From Candidatus Zixiibacteriota bacterium (GTDB taxonomy: Bacteria > Zixibacteria > MSB-5A5 > GN15 > FEB-12), in NCBI GenBank assembly GCA_017999435.1, contig JAGNLV010000005.1:1-64000 (forward strand): a stretch of DNA of 64,000 bases, written 5' to 3'. The notes beneath the pieces were generated by a model. That model was not told the origin of the DNA, did no database searches, and saw nothing but the letters and a program-made list of their open reading frames with translations. Below, piece after piece: positions 27,394 through 37,210 of the stretch (the stretch's first letter is position 1; each line of letters starts with the position of its first letter). The position numbers were made by a program, and so were the translations under genes.

Positions 27394-27808
27394 ATACCTT
27401 CCCATCGGATTAAACCGTTTTACCTGACAGACGCACAGGACCGCTCAGGCGTTTAATCGCATTATGCAAAGTCACACACGGGGTAAACTAATGTCGGTAC
27501 ATCGGATAAAGCAAGGAATTTCGGCGAAAAAAACCGCCCTCTCCGGAGGTCCGACCGCCCGGCTGCCCATCGGTCTGAAATGTTTGCCAAATGGACGTTT
27601 AGACGAGTTCGGGGGATCGCAGATTCTGCCGGGCCGGGACGTGCAAACTCCGCAGGGCGCCGTCGCTCCCAACGCCTCTGGCCGCCAATGTCCGGGTCCG
27701 CCAAAAACCCCCGTGCAAACACCGAGTCGTTGCGGCCGGGCGTTGAAACCCCGATATTGCGGATCGTTAACGAACCGCCGGCGCGTGGGGGAATTGCGGA
27801 GCCGATGA
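27394..27808. other. Divergent intergenic region
   Basis: This 415-base gap separates the minus-strand exported protein from the plus-strand TauE operon. A possible minus-strand -10 element (CATAAT, complement near 27460-27470) lies upstream of the exported protein, but its -35 is weak. Several short frames on both strands have no ribosome binding site or recognisable product. I see no RNA gene here. Confidence 0.4.
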
Positions 27809-28708
27809 GTGACTGAGTTTCCGGTCAGCGGCGTCGAGACCTGGTGGTGGTTGCCATCGCTGGTGGCTTTCTGCGTGTCAACGCTGACTTCGACCGGCGG
27901 GCTGTCGGGGGCATTCCTCATGCTGCCCTTTCAGGTGAGCGTGCTAGGCTTTACCGGGCCCGGAGTCACGCCCACGAACCTCCTGTACAACGTGGTCGGC
28001 ATACCGAGCGGCGTCTACCGGTACGGGCGGGAGAAACGGATGCTCTGGCCGCTGGCTTGGGCGATCGTGATCGGGACCATGCCCGGCATGGCGATCGGGA
28101 CGGTCATCCGCGTGACCCTGCTGCCGGACCCGTCGGCGTTCAAAGTGTTTGCCGGATTGGTGCTCGCCTTTGTCGGCGTACGGTTGCTCCGCGATGTGGT
28201 GCGTGGGGAAGGCGCAAGGCCATCACCGCGGGGCAACGGGGCGGGGCGGTTCGAGGTCTCGGGGGGACGGCTGACGAAGCTCACTGTGGAGTACGATTTC
28301 GGGCGCCAACGATACACGGCCTCAACTCCGAAAATCCTCCTGCTGAGTTTCCTGGTCGGCGTGGCCGGCGGGGCTTACGGGATCGGCGGCGGCGCGGTCA
28401 TTGCGCCGTTTCTGGTCTCGGCCTTCGGTCTGCCCGTCTACACCGTGGCCGGGGCCGCGCTCTTCGGCACTTTTGTCAGCTCGGCGGCCGGTGTGGCCAT
28501 GTTCTGGCTGATCGACCTCTCCGGGTTGACCGGCAGCACGGCGGCCCAGCCGGACTGGCTGCTGGGTCTGGCCCTGGGGATCGGCGGGGCCTTCGGGACG
28601 TATACGGGAGCGCGGCTGCAGAAGCGGGTGCCGGCGCGGGGCATAAAGGCGCTCCTGACAGCGTTCCTGCTGTTTGTCGCCGGGCGGTACATAGTGGAAG
28701 CTTTCTGA
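27809..28708 (+). CDS. TauE/SafE family (TSUP) membrane permease
   Basis: 299 aa. GTG start with GGAG about 8 nt upstream. Two hydrophobic halves, each of about four helices, are separated by a basic loop near residues 130-170; this is typical of TSUP transporters. Conserved blocks are 'TSTGGLSGAFLMLP' in the first half and 'GGAYGIGGGAVIAPFLVSAF' in the second. Members export or import sulfite, sulfonates or other small organic anions, and the substrate here is unknown. It starts a tight plus-strand run: the next gene begins 17 nt after its stop. Confidence 0.88.
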   Translation: MTEFPVSGVETWWWLPSLVAFCVSTLTSTGGLSGAFLMLPFQVSVLGFTGPGVTPTNLLYNVVGIPSGVYRYGREKRMLWPLAWAIVIGTMPGMAIGTVIRVTLLPDPSAFKVFAGLVLAFVGVRLLRDVVRGEGARPSPRGNGAGRFEVSGGRLTKLTVEYDFGRQRYTASTPKILLLSFLVGVAGGAYGIGGGAVIAPFLVSAFGLPVYTVAGAALFGTFVSSAAGVAMFWLIDLSGLTGSTAAQPDWLLGLALGIGGAFGTYTGARLQKRVPARGIKALLTAFLLFVAGRYIVEAF

Positions 28709-28725
28709 CACAACAGGGTCACGAT

Positions 28726-29166
28726 ATGGATGACACGATTGCGAAATTCGCCTCCCCGGCGCCGATTGCCGTGGTGGGCGCAACCGACGAGACGCGGAAA
28801 TTCGGGGGCTACCTGTACCGCGAATTGAAGCGGCAGGGGTACCGGGTGTACCCGGTCAATGCGCGGAGAGCGGAGGTCGACGGGGACCGGGCGTACCGGT
28901 CGCTGCGGGATATCCCCGACGACGTCGAGGGAGCGGTGGTCGCAATCCGTCCGGACCGGGCGGGGGAGGTGGTGGCGGACGCTCTTGCCCGCGGCATTCG
29001 GCGCATCTGGTTTCAGCAAGGAGCGGATTTCACCGAGGCGGCCCGCACGGCCCGAGAGGCAGGCATGGAGACGGTTGTGGGGAAGTGCATTCTGATGTAT
29101 GCCGGAAAGGCCCGCGGCGTGCACCGGTTTCACGCGGTGCTCGCCAGGCTCTTCGGGCGGTACTGA
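28726..29166 (+). CDS. CoA-binding domain protein (YccU-like)
   Basis: 146 aa. A single Rossmann-type CoA-binding fold, with 'PIAVVGATDETRKFGGYLYR' at the N-terminus and 'GYRVYPVN' for the second strand. 'IWFQQGADFTEAARTAREAG' followed by 'VVGKCILMY' is the standard C-terminal part. These small proteins resemble the N-terminal domain of succinyl-CoA ligase alpha and bind CoA or NAD-like ligands; their physiological role is largely unassigned. Its place between a permease and an acetyl-CoA-dependent acetyltransferase fits a CoA-linked role, but this is inference. Confidence 0.88.
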   Translation: MDDTIAKFASPAPIAVVGATDETRKFGGYLYRELKRQGYRVYPVNARRAEVDGDRAYRSLRDIPDDVEGAVVAIRPDRAGEVVADALARGIRRIWFQQGADFTEAARTAREAGMETVVGKCILMYAGKARGVHRFHAVLARLFGRY

Positions 29167-29186
29167 AAATCAGACGGAGGACGCGC

Positions 29187-30443
29187 GTGGCGACGGAGAT
29201 TCGGGAAATTGAGGACCGCGACCTGGACGCCTTCATTCGCCTCCAGATCGACGCCTATCCGGGGCTGGGTATGATCTACGAGCGGGACCGGGAGAAACTC
29301 CGGCAACGGATCGCGGAACGGCGCCAGGATGTGCGCGTGACCCTCTATGGAAGCTACCGGGGGAACCGCCTGGTCGGGTGCATGCGGGTCCATGACTACC
29401 GGATGAATTTCCGCGGTGCGCTGGTGGCGGCGGGCGGGCTGGGCGGAGTGGCGGTGGATCTGACGGTCAAGCGCGAGGGAGTGGCCGGCGGCATGGTCCG
29501 GTTTTACCTCGACAAGTATGCGGCCGCCGGCGCGCCGATGGCGGTGCTGTGGCCGTTCCGGCCGGACTTCTACCGCAAGATGGGTTTCGGGTACGGCGGC
29601 AAGAAATACCGCTACACGATTCTGCCCGAGACGCTGCCGCACGCGGCCGGCAAGGGCCACCTGGCCCACGGGGAGGAGAGGGATTTCGCCGCCATGACGC
29701 GCTGCCATAACCGGCTGCTGGCGCTACGGACCGGCATGCTGGACGAGACCGAGCTGTCGCTTCGCCAGACGGTGGGGGCGGCCGGCGGAGGGCGCGCAGT
29801 CGTGTACCGCGACGGGCGCGAAGTGCGCGGCTTCATGGTCTATCGCTTTCGCCCCGGGGCGCCGGGCAATTTCGTCAGCAACGATCTCTGCGTGGAGGAG
29901 TGCCTGTACGAATCTCCCGAAGTGCTGGCGGAGTTCCTGGCCTTTCTCCACAGTCAGCGCGATCAGGTGCGGCGGGTGATTTTGGACTTGCCCGATCCGA
30001 ATTTCCACTACGCGCCGGTCGATCCGCGCAACGGTTCGGAGGGCCTTTACGCCTCGGTGTACCACGAGGTGGCCGCCTGCGCCGTGGGGCCGATGTACCG
30101 CGTCCTCGACGTGCAGTCGCTCCTGGCGGCGGCGTCGGAGGCGAAATTCGGGCCGGGCGAGGCAACCGTGGCGTTTACGCTGGCCGACCGGTGGTGGGGA
30201 AAAACCGCCGGGACGACCGCCATCCACTTCTGCGAGGGCAGAGCCGCAGCGGCGCCGAAAAGGAAGTGCGACGTGGCGGTTGAAATGGAGGTCGCCGATT
30301 TCTCCTCTGTGATATTGGGGGCGGTGCGGCTGTCGCAACTGGTGGATTACGGCCTGGCACGAGTGTCGAAGCGCAAATCTGCAGAGGTTGTCGACAGCAT
30401 CCTGGCCGCCGCCCAGCCGCCTTACTGCTTCTCAAGATTCTGA
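29187..30443 (+). CDS. Eis-like GNAT N-acetyltransferase
   Basis: 418 aa from the GTG at 29187, which has GGAGG at 6 nt; the frame extends upstream but overlaps the previous gene. Eis-type layout: an N-terminal GNAT domain with 'LVGCMRVHDYRMNFRG', 'AAGGLGGVAVDLTVKREGVA' (the acetyl-CoA loop region) and 'VLWPFRPDFYRKMGFGYGG'. A second GNAT-like domain follows, then a C-terminal SCP2-like domain (about 300-415). Eis proteins acetylate lysines or aminoglycosides and are often hexameric; the substrate here is unknown. It is the last gene of the TauE operon and is convergent with the dockerin gene at 30512. Confidence 0.88.
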   Translation: MATEIREIEDRDLDAFIRLQIDAYPGLGMIYERDREKLRQRIAERRQDVRVTLYGSYRGNRLVGCMRVHDYRMNFRGALVAAGGLGGVAVDLTVKREGVAGGMVRFYLDKYAAAGAPMAVLWPFRPDFYRKMGFGYGGKKYRYTILPETLPHAAGKGHLAHGEERDFAAMTRCHNRLLALRTGMLDETELSLRQTVGAAGGGRAVVYRDGREVRGFMVYRFRPGAPGNFVSNDLCVEECLYESPEVLAEFLAFLHSQRDQVRRVILDLPDPNFHYAPVDPRNGSEGLYASVYHEVAACAVGPMYRVLDVQSLLAAASEAKFGPGEATVAFTLADRWWGKTAGTTAIHFCEGRAAAAPKRKCDVAVEMEVADFSSVILGAVRLSQLVDYGLARVSKRKSAEVVDSILAAAQPPYCFSRF

Positions 30444-30488
30444 CGCGCGTTCCGCGGTCCGCCCGACGTCACGATCCCTCAAGCCGGG

Positions 30489-30508
30489 GCGGCGGCGACC
30501 GCCGCCGC
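30489..30508. terminator. GC hairpin between convergent genes
   Basis: gcggcggcg (30489-30497) pairs with cgccgccgc (30500-30508) between convergent stop codons at 30443 and 30512. The loop is only 2 nt as drawn, so some terminal pairs must open. No T-run is present, so termination is only suggested. Confidence 0.3.
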
Positions 30509-30511
30509 CGC

Positions 30512-31816
30512 TCAACACGGCGCCGGGGCCGGACCGCCGCGAAAGAGGTACGCGACCAGGAAGGTCAAGTCGGCGATCCCGATCTCGCCGTCGGCGTTGA
30601 CATCCGCCTCGGCCATCACGGGAGGCGCGGGGCCGCCCCGGAAAAGGTAGGCGACAAAGAACGTGATGTCGGCCACGTTGACCAGGTCGTTCAGGTAACC
30701 GTCGATATTCCCCCGGATGCCGGTGCAGATGTCGAGGACTTCGCAGGCGTCGCCGGTGCCGTCGGCGTCGCTGTCCTCCTGGAGCGGGTTGTAGTGGCCG
30801 GGGCAGTTGTCGGCGGCGCCGCAGATGCCGTCCCCGTCAGCATCGTTGGAAGGATCGGTCGGGCAGGGATCGCACAGATCGCCGAGGCTGTCGGAGTCGG
30901 CGTCGGCCTGTGAGGCATTGGACACGGCCGGGCAATTATCGCAGGCGTCCGCATAACCGTCGGCATCGGCGTCCTCCTGGCCGGGATTGGGATCATTCGG
31001 GCAGTTGTCGCAGGCGTCGCCGAGGCCGTCGCCGTCGGTGTCGAGCTGGCCGGCGTTGGCGACCGCGGGGCAGTTGTCATACTGGGCGCAGATCAGGTCG
31101 CCGTCGGAATCGTCGCAGCAGGCCAAAGAGCGGGCCTCTCCGCCTACCCAGAAGAAGGGGAATCCGGGATCGTAAACCCAGAAGATGTTCCAGGCGTACC
31201 AGGCGGTGTCGTAGAACTGGAAGGCGTCGCAGAGGGCCGGGGAGGAATCGGTGTCCCACATGATGGAGGGGAGACGCAACGAGGTGGTGTCGGTGTACCT
31301 GATGCCGATGAAGAAGGGTGCGTCGAAGCAGCAGGGAGAGGGGAGAGGGACGGTGCCGACCTGCGGGAACGCGAAAGAGGCGGAGTCGCAGGCAGCCGAA
31401 ACCGAGCACAGCAGAGCGCCGGGACCGTCGCACGGATCCCCGGACGGGGCCAGGGCGTAGACGACCACCTCGAGCTCAACCGGCCACTTGTAGAGACGGG
31501 AATCAATGTAGGACGGCGGGTCGAGGAGCGTGAAGGACAATTCGGTGATGCCGAAGGGATAGGTGGAATCGGCGGCACAGGAAGTCGGGTCGAAGTAGAC
31601 GATCGTCTGCTGGCCGGCAGTGAATGACGAACTGTAGCCGAGAACGGAATCGTCGGGATTATGGCGGAAGAGCAGGCAAGTGTCCGTGCTGCGGCCCAAT
31701 CGGTCGAACTGCACCTGGCGATCCGGGCGGAATGTCTCCCAGCCGGTTTCCGGGGCGCCGAAGGCGGCGCTCGCAGTGCACAGGTACAGGCAGGCGAAGG
31801 CAAGACATTTGGACAT
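30512..31816 (-). CDS. Secreted thrombospondin-3 repeat / dockerin protein
   Basis: 434 aa. ATG start with GGAGG 6 nt upstream; signal peptide residues 1-20. Residues 20 to about 235 form an N-terminal beta-sandwich domain with several cysteines, without a recognised family. Residues about 238-360 are thrombospondin type 3 repeats of the form 'DTDGDGLGDACDNCPND', which should bind many calcium ions. The C-terminus is a pair of dockerin-like repeats, both ending 'FLVAYLFRGGPAP'-like. Related in its second half to the protein at 5552-8593. Likely extracellular or surface-bound; no enzymatic motif. Confidence 0.82.
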   Translation of the reverse strand: MSKCLAFACLYLCTASAAFGAPETGWETFRPDRQVQFDRLGRSTDTCLLFRHNPDDSVLGYSSSFTAGQQTIVYFDPTSCAADSTYPFGITELSFTLLDPPSYIDSRLYKWPVELEVVVYALAPSGDPCDGPGALLCSVSAACDSASFAFPQVGTVPLPSPCCFDAPFFIGIRYTDTTSLRLPSIMWDTDSSPALCDAFQFYDTAWYAWNIFWVYDPGFPFFWVGGEARSLACCDDSDGDLICAQYDNCPAVANAGQLDTDGDGLGDACDNCPNDPNPGQEDADADGYADACDNCPAVSNASQADADSDSLGDLCDPCPTDPSNDADGDGICGAADNCPGHYNPLQEDSDADGTGDACEVLDICTGIRGNIDGYLNDLVNVADITFFVAYLFRGGPAPPVMAEADVNADGEIGIADLTFLVAYLFRGGPAPAPC

Positions 31817-31949
31817 TGGCAGCCTCCAGTGTTACGTGGCCCCGCCGCCGGCAGGAGTTTCGGCGGCGACGTGCGGCCAGAGCAACGGTGTACGCATTCA
31901 GTATACCTTGTGCCGCGGCAGGGCACAAGCGAAAATGCGGGCAAGCGAA

Positions 31950-31980
31950 CCCCCGCCTCAGCAGTCGGCTGAGGCGGGGG
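31950..31980 (-). terminator. Hairpin after the first C25 peptidase gene
   Basis: A perfect 13-bp stem (cccccgcctcagc at 31950-31962; gctgaggcggggg at 31968-31980) lies 18 bases past the stop at 31999. The minus-strand tail is ttcgcttg, only weakly T-rich. Confidence 0.6.
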
Positions 31981-31996
31981 TGAGTAGAAAAGCTGC

Positions 31997-34900
31997 TATC
32001 AATGGCAGATGGGAGGCGGACCGCTGCGGAAGAGGAAGGCGACCAGGTAGGTGAGGTCGCCGATGGCGATGGCGTCGCCGCCCTGGCCGTCGCAGTCGGC
32101 GGCGGCGAGCACCGGCGGCATCGGGCCGCCGCGGAAGAGGAAGGCCACCAGGTAGGTCAGGTCGCTCACCTTCGGGCCCGTCCCGTCGCCGTCGACGTCA
32201 CCGCACACCCAGCTGCTCACCGTCAGCGTCACCGGAAGCGTCGCCGTCGGCAAGAGCGGGTCGTTGGTCGTCACCGACACCTGGCCGGTGTACACCCCGG
32301 CCTCCAGCTCCCCCGCATCCAGGTGCACTACCACCTCGGCGGTCCCGTACGGCTCCACCGTCCCCCCGCTCGGCTCCGCCCACAGCCACCGCACCACGCT
32401 CAGCGTGATCGCCAGGTTGTCGTGCATGTACGGACCGTTGTACACCACCTGCAATCCGTCCGTCCCGCTCGCGTTCTCCATCCCCACGGTCGCCCCCGAC
32501 AGTCCCTCCGCGTCCGTCCCCGGATCCATCGTCTGGTACTGCAGCGTGATCTTCCCGTTCGCCCACAAAATCGCCTGGAAATTCAGGCTCCCCGTCCCCG
32601 ACGGGTACAGGTAGTTCCGAATGTCCACAAAGCTCACGATGAACCGCCCCAGGCTCGCATCCTGGTAGTAGTAGATCTGGCCACCGTTCGACGGATTCAG
32701 GTCGTCCCACCACAGCGCCAGAAGGTTGTTCGGCACCGCCGCCGTCGGAAGCCCCGTGTTCACCCGCGCCGTCGATCCCGACCCAAACGTCAGGATCCCG
32801 TTCGACCCGATGTACACCGCGCTGTAGCTCGAATCGTAGTAGGGAAAGGCAAAACCCAGATCCAGCGCCCCGCTCATCGCATCGTCCCCCAGCGCCACCG
32901 CCGTCCCCACCCCGCTGATGTCCACCCACGAAAACGCCGGACCACCCGGATCGTCCGAATCGATCCAGCTGTACCCGTACGTGTCCGGGCCCCCGTGGCT
33001 CCTGCCCCCCGCCGCGTAGAACGGCTGCTCGCCGTCACCCTTGTCATCCCCCGCCGACCGGTACCCCAGAAGCACCGCCGTCTCCGCCGCCGCCGCCGCG
33101 CTGGCCGTCTTCGGAAGATCGAACGCCTGGCAGGTCAGGTTGTACACCAACCGCCCCGCACCGCTGTTGCTGATCGTGAACGGCACCTCCACCGAATCCC
33201 CCGGACTCGTCGCCGCCGCGATCTCCGCCACGCTCAACTGCGCCGCCGGCGCGTATATGTACAAGTACACCGGCAGGCTCCCCGTCGCGTGCGCCGGATC
33301 GTCCGACGTGTAGTTCAGCGCCCCGTTGTACGCCCCCGGCGCCAATCCCCCGCAACTGAATGTCACCGCCACCGCCGCGCTGTCCGACGGGTTCACCGTG
33401 ATCGCCCCGCTCGGACAACTCAGCCACGGCAGGCTCTCCGTGAACGTGATGTGCAAGACCCCCAGACCCGAGTTGCGCACCCAGATACTCTGCTCCGCCA
33501 CGTCCCCCGTCGCCAGGCTGTCCGTCAACCCACCCGCGCTGAACTCCACCCCCGGCGTGTGAACGTGCAGGCGCACCGTGATGTCACCCGACGCGTGCAG
33601 GTTGTCGTTCGTCGTGTAGTGCAACAAACCCACGTGGTCCCCCGGCGCCAGGCCCTCCGTCGTGATCGTGAACGGAAACACCAGCGAATCCCCCGCCGGC
33701 ACGTAGTTCTGTTCCGTCCCGCACACCAACCACGACACCATCGGCACAAAACGGATCCGCAGCGTCCCGTCCCCCGTGTTGTACACCTTCACCCCCTGCG
33801 ACGAACTCCCCCCCGCCAACAGACTGTCGCTCACCTCCGTCTCCGGAAGCACGCACACCGCCGTCCCCCCCGTCGCCTGGTTGTACCCCTTCAACTCCAC
33901 GTCGTCAAGGTTCCACCCGCAGTAGTTCCAGCTCCCGTCCGTCGTCCCAATCCCAAAACGAATCTGGAAATCCGCATTCTCATCCGCGTACGCCGACACG
34001 TCGTAGTACGACTCCGTCCAGCTCGTCTCGTCGGTCGACGCCGCGTTCGTGAACAACTGCACCCAGCTCGTCCCGTCGTACACCTGCAGGTACACGTGGT
34101 CGTACGACGGACTCTCAATCCCCAGCCAGTGCCAGTACCGCAACTGCACCCCCGTGTAGTCCGCACAGTCGATCACCGGCGACGTCACCCAGTACGTCGT
34201 CGTCAAACCCCCCGCGTAGTCACCACCCGTCCCCGACGTCAGGTCGTTCCCCAGCACCCCGTTGTCGCTCGTCGCCGTGTGGTCCACGCTCGGATCCGGA
34301 CCCCCGTAACTGTCGCTCCCCGTGCCCCCCGTCGCCGCTCCAATCGTCCACTCCCCCGAACCCCCGAGGCCCGTCCACCCCTGGTTGTACGAAAAATCAT
34401 CCGTGAAAAACGCCACCCGATCCCCCACAATCAGGGTGAACGACAGCACCGCCGTGTACCCGTTCGCACCCGTCACCGAAAGACTCACCGGCACGCCGTA
34501 CCCCATCGGACACGACGACGACGCGCTCACCGTGTACACGTCACCACCGTTGCTCGCCACCCCCACCAGCGAATCCAGCCACCCATACGTCCCCCCGCCG
34601 TCCACCACCGTCACGTAGCTGTCGCTGACCCCCAGATCGGCAACCACCCCAAACGCCTCGCCCGTCCCCGCGTTCGTCAACGTCACCGTCAGATCCACCG
34701 TCTCCCCGGGATCCAATATCCCGTTGCTGTTGCCCGAAACGTCGTTGATCGCCACCTGACCAAAACCCACCTCCGGCGCGTGCACCTTCACCGTGAAGTT
34801 CCCCGTCCACGTCTCCCGGTTCGTCCCCGTCACCGCCAACGTGAACACCACATTGTGACCGTCCGGCGTCCCCGCGTCCAGACTGAACCCGTACCCGTCC

Positions 34901-35100
34901 GCCACATACCCCGTCCCGTTGTCCCCCGCGATCGTCCCGTACGACTCCACACCGTCCGTGATCGTCACGTACGTATCCGATGTCGTCAACGACGCCTCCA
35001 CATTGTACGCCGCGTCCGGACCCACGTTCTTGATCTGAACCCCCATCGTGAAACTCTCCCCGCCATCCACCACACCGTTCCCGTTTCCAGATACCTCGGT
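31997..35100. repeat. 3.1-kb direct repeat, copy 1
   Basis: This segment and 37256-40359 appear identical base for base at a constant offset of 5259. The identity begins at 'tatcaatggcag' around the stop codon and ends at 'atacctcggt'. All long open frames in every reading frame within the two copies have the same translations, which is what exact DNA identity predicts. It encodes the C-terminal ~1030 residues of each C25 peptidase. Confidence 0.93.
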
Positions 35101-37134
35101 CAGGGTGTTCGTGTCATAGAGGCAGTAGGGACCGTCGGGCGTAATGACGGTCAGCTCGACCTCGTAGGGGATGCGGTTGTGGGCGGTAACCGTCAGGGTC
35201 ATGTCGTTGCCGATGGGGAGTTCCGGGGGCAGCGCGAGGGAGGCGTTGCCGCCGGCATCGGTGTAGGCGGTCGCGTAGATCTGCCCGTTGTAGGTGAGGG
35301 CGCAGAGCGCGCCGGACACGCCGGCGACGGTCACGGCCATGCTGCTCCAGCCGACCATGATGACGTCCGAGTGGGAGACCGCCAGGGCGGTCGGCGCGAG
35401 CGTGCGGAGCATGACCGAGGGATCGCCGAAGATGTGCCAGGTGTCGTATATCTCGATGCCGTCGGCCCCGTTGAGGTCGATCATTTTACAGGAGCCGTTA
35501 AAGCAGAGGCCGCCGACAGTCAGTTTGGCTTCGGCGACGAGGAGGTCGTTGATCTCGTCCTGTCCGTCCATGGGAGGATTCCAGGACTGATTAATCGACG
35601 ACATGTACGCGGCCAGCGCGCCTGAGGGATTTCCGTTATGTGTGGCGCGCAGCCAGGCTTCGCCGAAGCAGGTGGTGCCGCCGAAGTCGCCGTTGACGCA
35701 GGCGACGCTGAAGATCACCGGCAGCAGATTGTCATTGACGAGGCTGTTGACGTTGCTGTTGCTGAAGCCGGTGGTGGACCAGGCGGTAGTGGATCCGTGG
35801 CCGACGTAGTTGACTACGCCGCGGCCGGCGTTAAGGGCCGTGGCCACAGCCGACGCGCTCGCTCCCGGGTCGTAGATCTGATCGACCGACGTGTAGTTGT
35901 AGGCGAGCAGGTCGTTGCGGATCAGGTTCATGTGCTGGTAGTCGTATTCGCCGAAGTGCCCGGGACCTTCGGAGGACGCGATGCCCGTAGCCTGCACGTA
36001 CATGTCGGCGCCGGCCGGGTTCATCTCATACATGAGCGTGCGCTGCACCTGGGTCTGGACCTGGGCGTCGGTCTCCGCCGAGAAGCGGCCGACCAGAATT
36101 TCCGGGTAGGAGTCGCCGCCGGCGAGTTTCGCGTAGCTCGGGTCGGACTCGCCGCCGGAGGCGGAGGGAGACGCGACCTGGGCGGCGTCGCCGACGAGGA
36201 GGAGGAAAGCGAGGTTGGTGGAATCGTAGAAAGCCTGGACGAAGTTCTTGATCGAAGCGGCATTGTTGCCGATAGCGGCGACATTGACCATCGTCGTCTT
36301 CATGCCCTTTTTCGTCTTCCAGTCCACGAGCGGCTGCATGTCATCGGCGAACTGCCCGTAGGTGATGATGAGCATGTCGCCCGCTTCGGCCACGGGAGTG
36401 TACTTGCCCACAAAGGCATCGAAATTGATGAAGTGCCGGCGATAGGTGAATTCGAAATCGGCGACCGGACGGCGGGCCATGCCGGGGGAGTCCAGGACAT
36501 TGATCCGGCCCGGGCCGGTAACGCGGATTTCGATGGACACCGATGTGTAGATGCGCAGAATTTTGGTCGCCGGGTTGTACTGGATCGGGTTGACCTCTAC
36601 GACCAGGCCGCGGTGGTCGCGCAAGATGTAGGGCTCGCCGAGCGCGGCGAGGTCGGCCGGAGCGAACCGGTCGAGCGAATAGGCCGGTCCGAATTCGAAG
36701 GGCACGTCGCTCGGAAGGACCGTGCGGAGCAGATTCCCCTTGGACGGGGCGACGAGCACGTTTTCGATGTCGACGTAGTCGGCCGAGAGGACCGTGACGC
36801 CCATTTCGGCGTCAGCGGGAATGATGATGCTCCTCCGCAGGGAGGGGAGAGCCGGCTCCCCTTTGGCCAACTGGACGGCCTCGTCGGGAAGCGTGATTTC
36901 GTAGTAGGTTTCGCCGCCGATGGTATACGGCGTTTTCTCGTAGGCGCCGATCGAGTAGGAGATGACGGTACGGACCGGGCCGGACTGCTCGACCGTGACG
37001 GCAACCGGGTCGCCCGCGGCTGCGCCGGGCAGGGCGACGAGTTCGGTTTCGCCGGACGGGCCGTAGGGGCCGGCAAGCAGGGGAGAGGCAAGCAACAGGA
37101 GTGCGAGCGCCGTGGACACAAGTAATGCTCTCAT
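31999..37134 (-). CDS. Gingipain-type (C25) cysteine peptidase with dockerin tail (copy A)
   Basis: 1711 aa. ATG start with GAGGA at 4 nt; signal peptide residues 1 to about 21. Residues about 30-235 are a C25 propeptide-like domain. The catalytic domain (about 250-590) shows His near 446 ('VNYVGHGSTTAW') and Cys near 477 ('IFSVACVNGDFGG'), the C25/caspase-like dyad. Next come an Ig-like domain, two CARDB-like blocks beginning 'EVSGNGNGVVDGGESF', a jelly-roll domain ending 'WNLDDVELKG', two BACON-like strands, the 'SNGILTFGSG...WDDLNP' segment, and two dockerin-like repeats ending 'FLFRSGPPP'. Everything from about residue 680 is identical to the neighbouring paralogue. Active extracellular endopeptidase is likely. 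Confidence 0.9.
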   Translation of the reverse strand: MRALLVSTALALLLLASPLLAGPYGPSGETELVALPGAAAGDPVAVTVEQSGPVRTVISYSIGAYEKTPYTIGGETYYEITLPDEAVQLAKGEPALPSLRRSIIIPADAEMGVTVLSADYVDIENVLVAPSKGNLLRTVLPSDVPFEFGPAYSLDRFAPADLAALGEPYILRDHRGLVVEVNPIQYNPATKILRIYTSVSIEIRVTGPGRINVLDSPGMARRPVADFEFTYRRHFINFDAFVGKYTPVAEAGDMLIITYGQFADDMQPLVDWKTKKGMKTTMVNVAAIGNNAASIKNFVQAFYDSTNLAFLLLVGDAAQVASPSASGGESDPSYAKLAGGDSYPEILVGRFSAETDAQVQTQVQRTLMYEMNPAGADMYVQATGIASSEGPGHFGEYDYQHMNLIRNDLLAYNYTSVDQIYDPGASASAVATALNAGRGVVNYVGHGSTTAWSTTGFSNSNVNSLVNDNLLPVIFSVACVNGDFGGTTCFGEAWLRATHNGNPSGALAAYMSSINQSWNPPMDGQDEINDLLVAEAKLTVGGLCFNGSCKMIDLNGADGIEIYDTWHIFGDPSVMLRTLAPTALAVSHSDVIMVGWSSMAVTVAGVSGALCALTYNGQIYATAYTDAGGNASLALPPELPIGNDMTLTVTAHNRIPYEVELTVITPDGPYCLYDTNTLTEVSGNGNGVVDGGESFTMGVQIKNVGPDAAYNVEASLTTSDTYVTITDGVESYGTIAGDNGTGYVADGYGFSLDAGTPDGHNVVFTLAVTGTNRETWTGNFTVKVHAPEVGFGQVAINDVSGNSNGILDPGETVDLTVTLTNAGTGEAFGVVADLGVSDSYVTVVDGGGTYGWLDSLVGVASNGGDVYTVSASSSCPMGYGVPVSLSVTGANGYTAVLSFTLIVGDRVAFFTDDFSYNQGWTGLGGSGEWTIGAATGGTGSDSYGGPDPSVDHTATSDNGVLGNDLTSGTGGDYAGGLTTTYWVTSPVIDCADYTGVQLRYWHWLGIESPSYDHVYLQVYDGTSWVQLFTNAASTDETSWTESYYDVSAYADENADFQIRFGIGTTDGSWNYCGWNLDDVELKGYNQATGGTAVCVLPETEVSDSLLAGGSSSQGVKVYNTGDGTLRIRFVPMVSWLVCGTEQNYVPAGDSLVFPFTITTEGLAPGDHVGLLHYTTNDNLHASGDITVRLHVHTPGVEFSAGGLTDSLATGDVAEQSIWVRNSGLGVLHITFTESLPWLSCPSGAITVNPSDSAAVAVTFSCGGLAPGAYNGALNYTSDDPAHATGSLPVYLYIYAPAAQLSVAEIAAATSPGDSVEVPFTISNSGAGRLVYNLTCQAFDLPKTASAAAAAETAVLLGYRSAGDDKGDGEQPFYAAGGRSHGGPDTYGYSWIDSDDPGGPAFSWVDISGVGTAVALGDDAMSGALDLGFAFPYYDSSYSAVYIGSNGILTFGSGSTARVNTGLPTAAVPNNLLALWWDDLNPSNGGQIYYYQDASLGRFIVSFVDIRNYLYPSGTGSLNFQAILWANGKITLQYQTMDPGTDAEGLSGATVGMENASGTDGLQVVYNGPYMHDNLAITLSVVRWLWAEPSGGTVEPYGTAEVVVHLDAGELEAGVYTGQVSVTTNDPLLPTATLPVTLTVSSWVCGDVDGDGTGPKVSDLTYLVAFLFRGGPMPPVLAAADCDGQGGDAIAIGDLTYLVAFLFRSGPPPICH

Positions 37135-37210
37135 GGGGTCCTCATATCTTCTAAGAGTGCTTGGCGGAAAGCGCGTGTGTCATGCCTGGTTACCTGTTCC
37201 TCTTTGCGCC

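Noticed and set aside
32002-35625. A 1207-codon plus-strand open frame, and a matching 1587-codon frame at 37234-41997, antisense to the C25 genes
   Set aside because: Translation is a low-complexity run of R, H, P and V with no domain. It is a shadow created by the G-ending codon bias of the minus-strand genes, which have signal peptides, catalytic motifs and ribosome binding sites.
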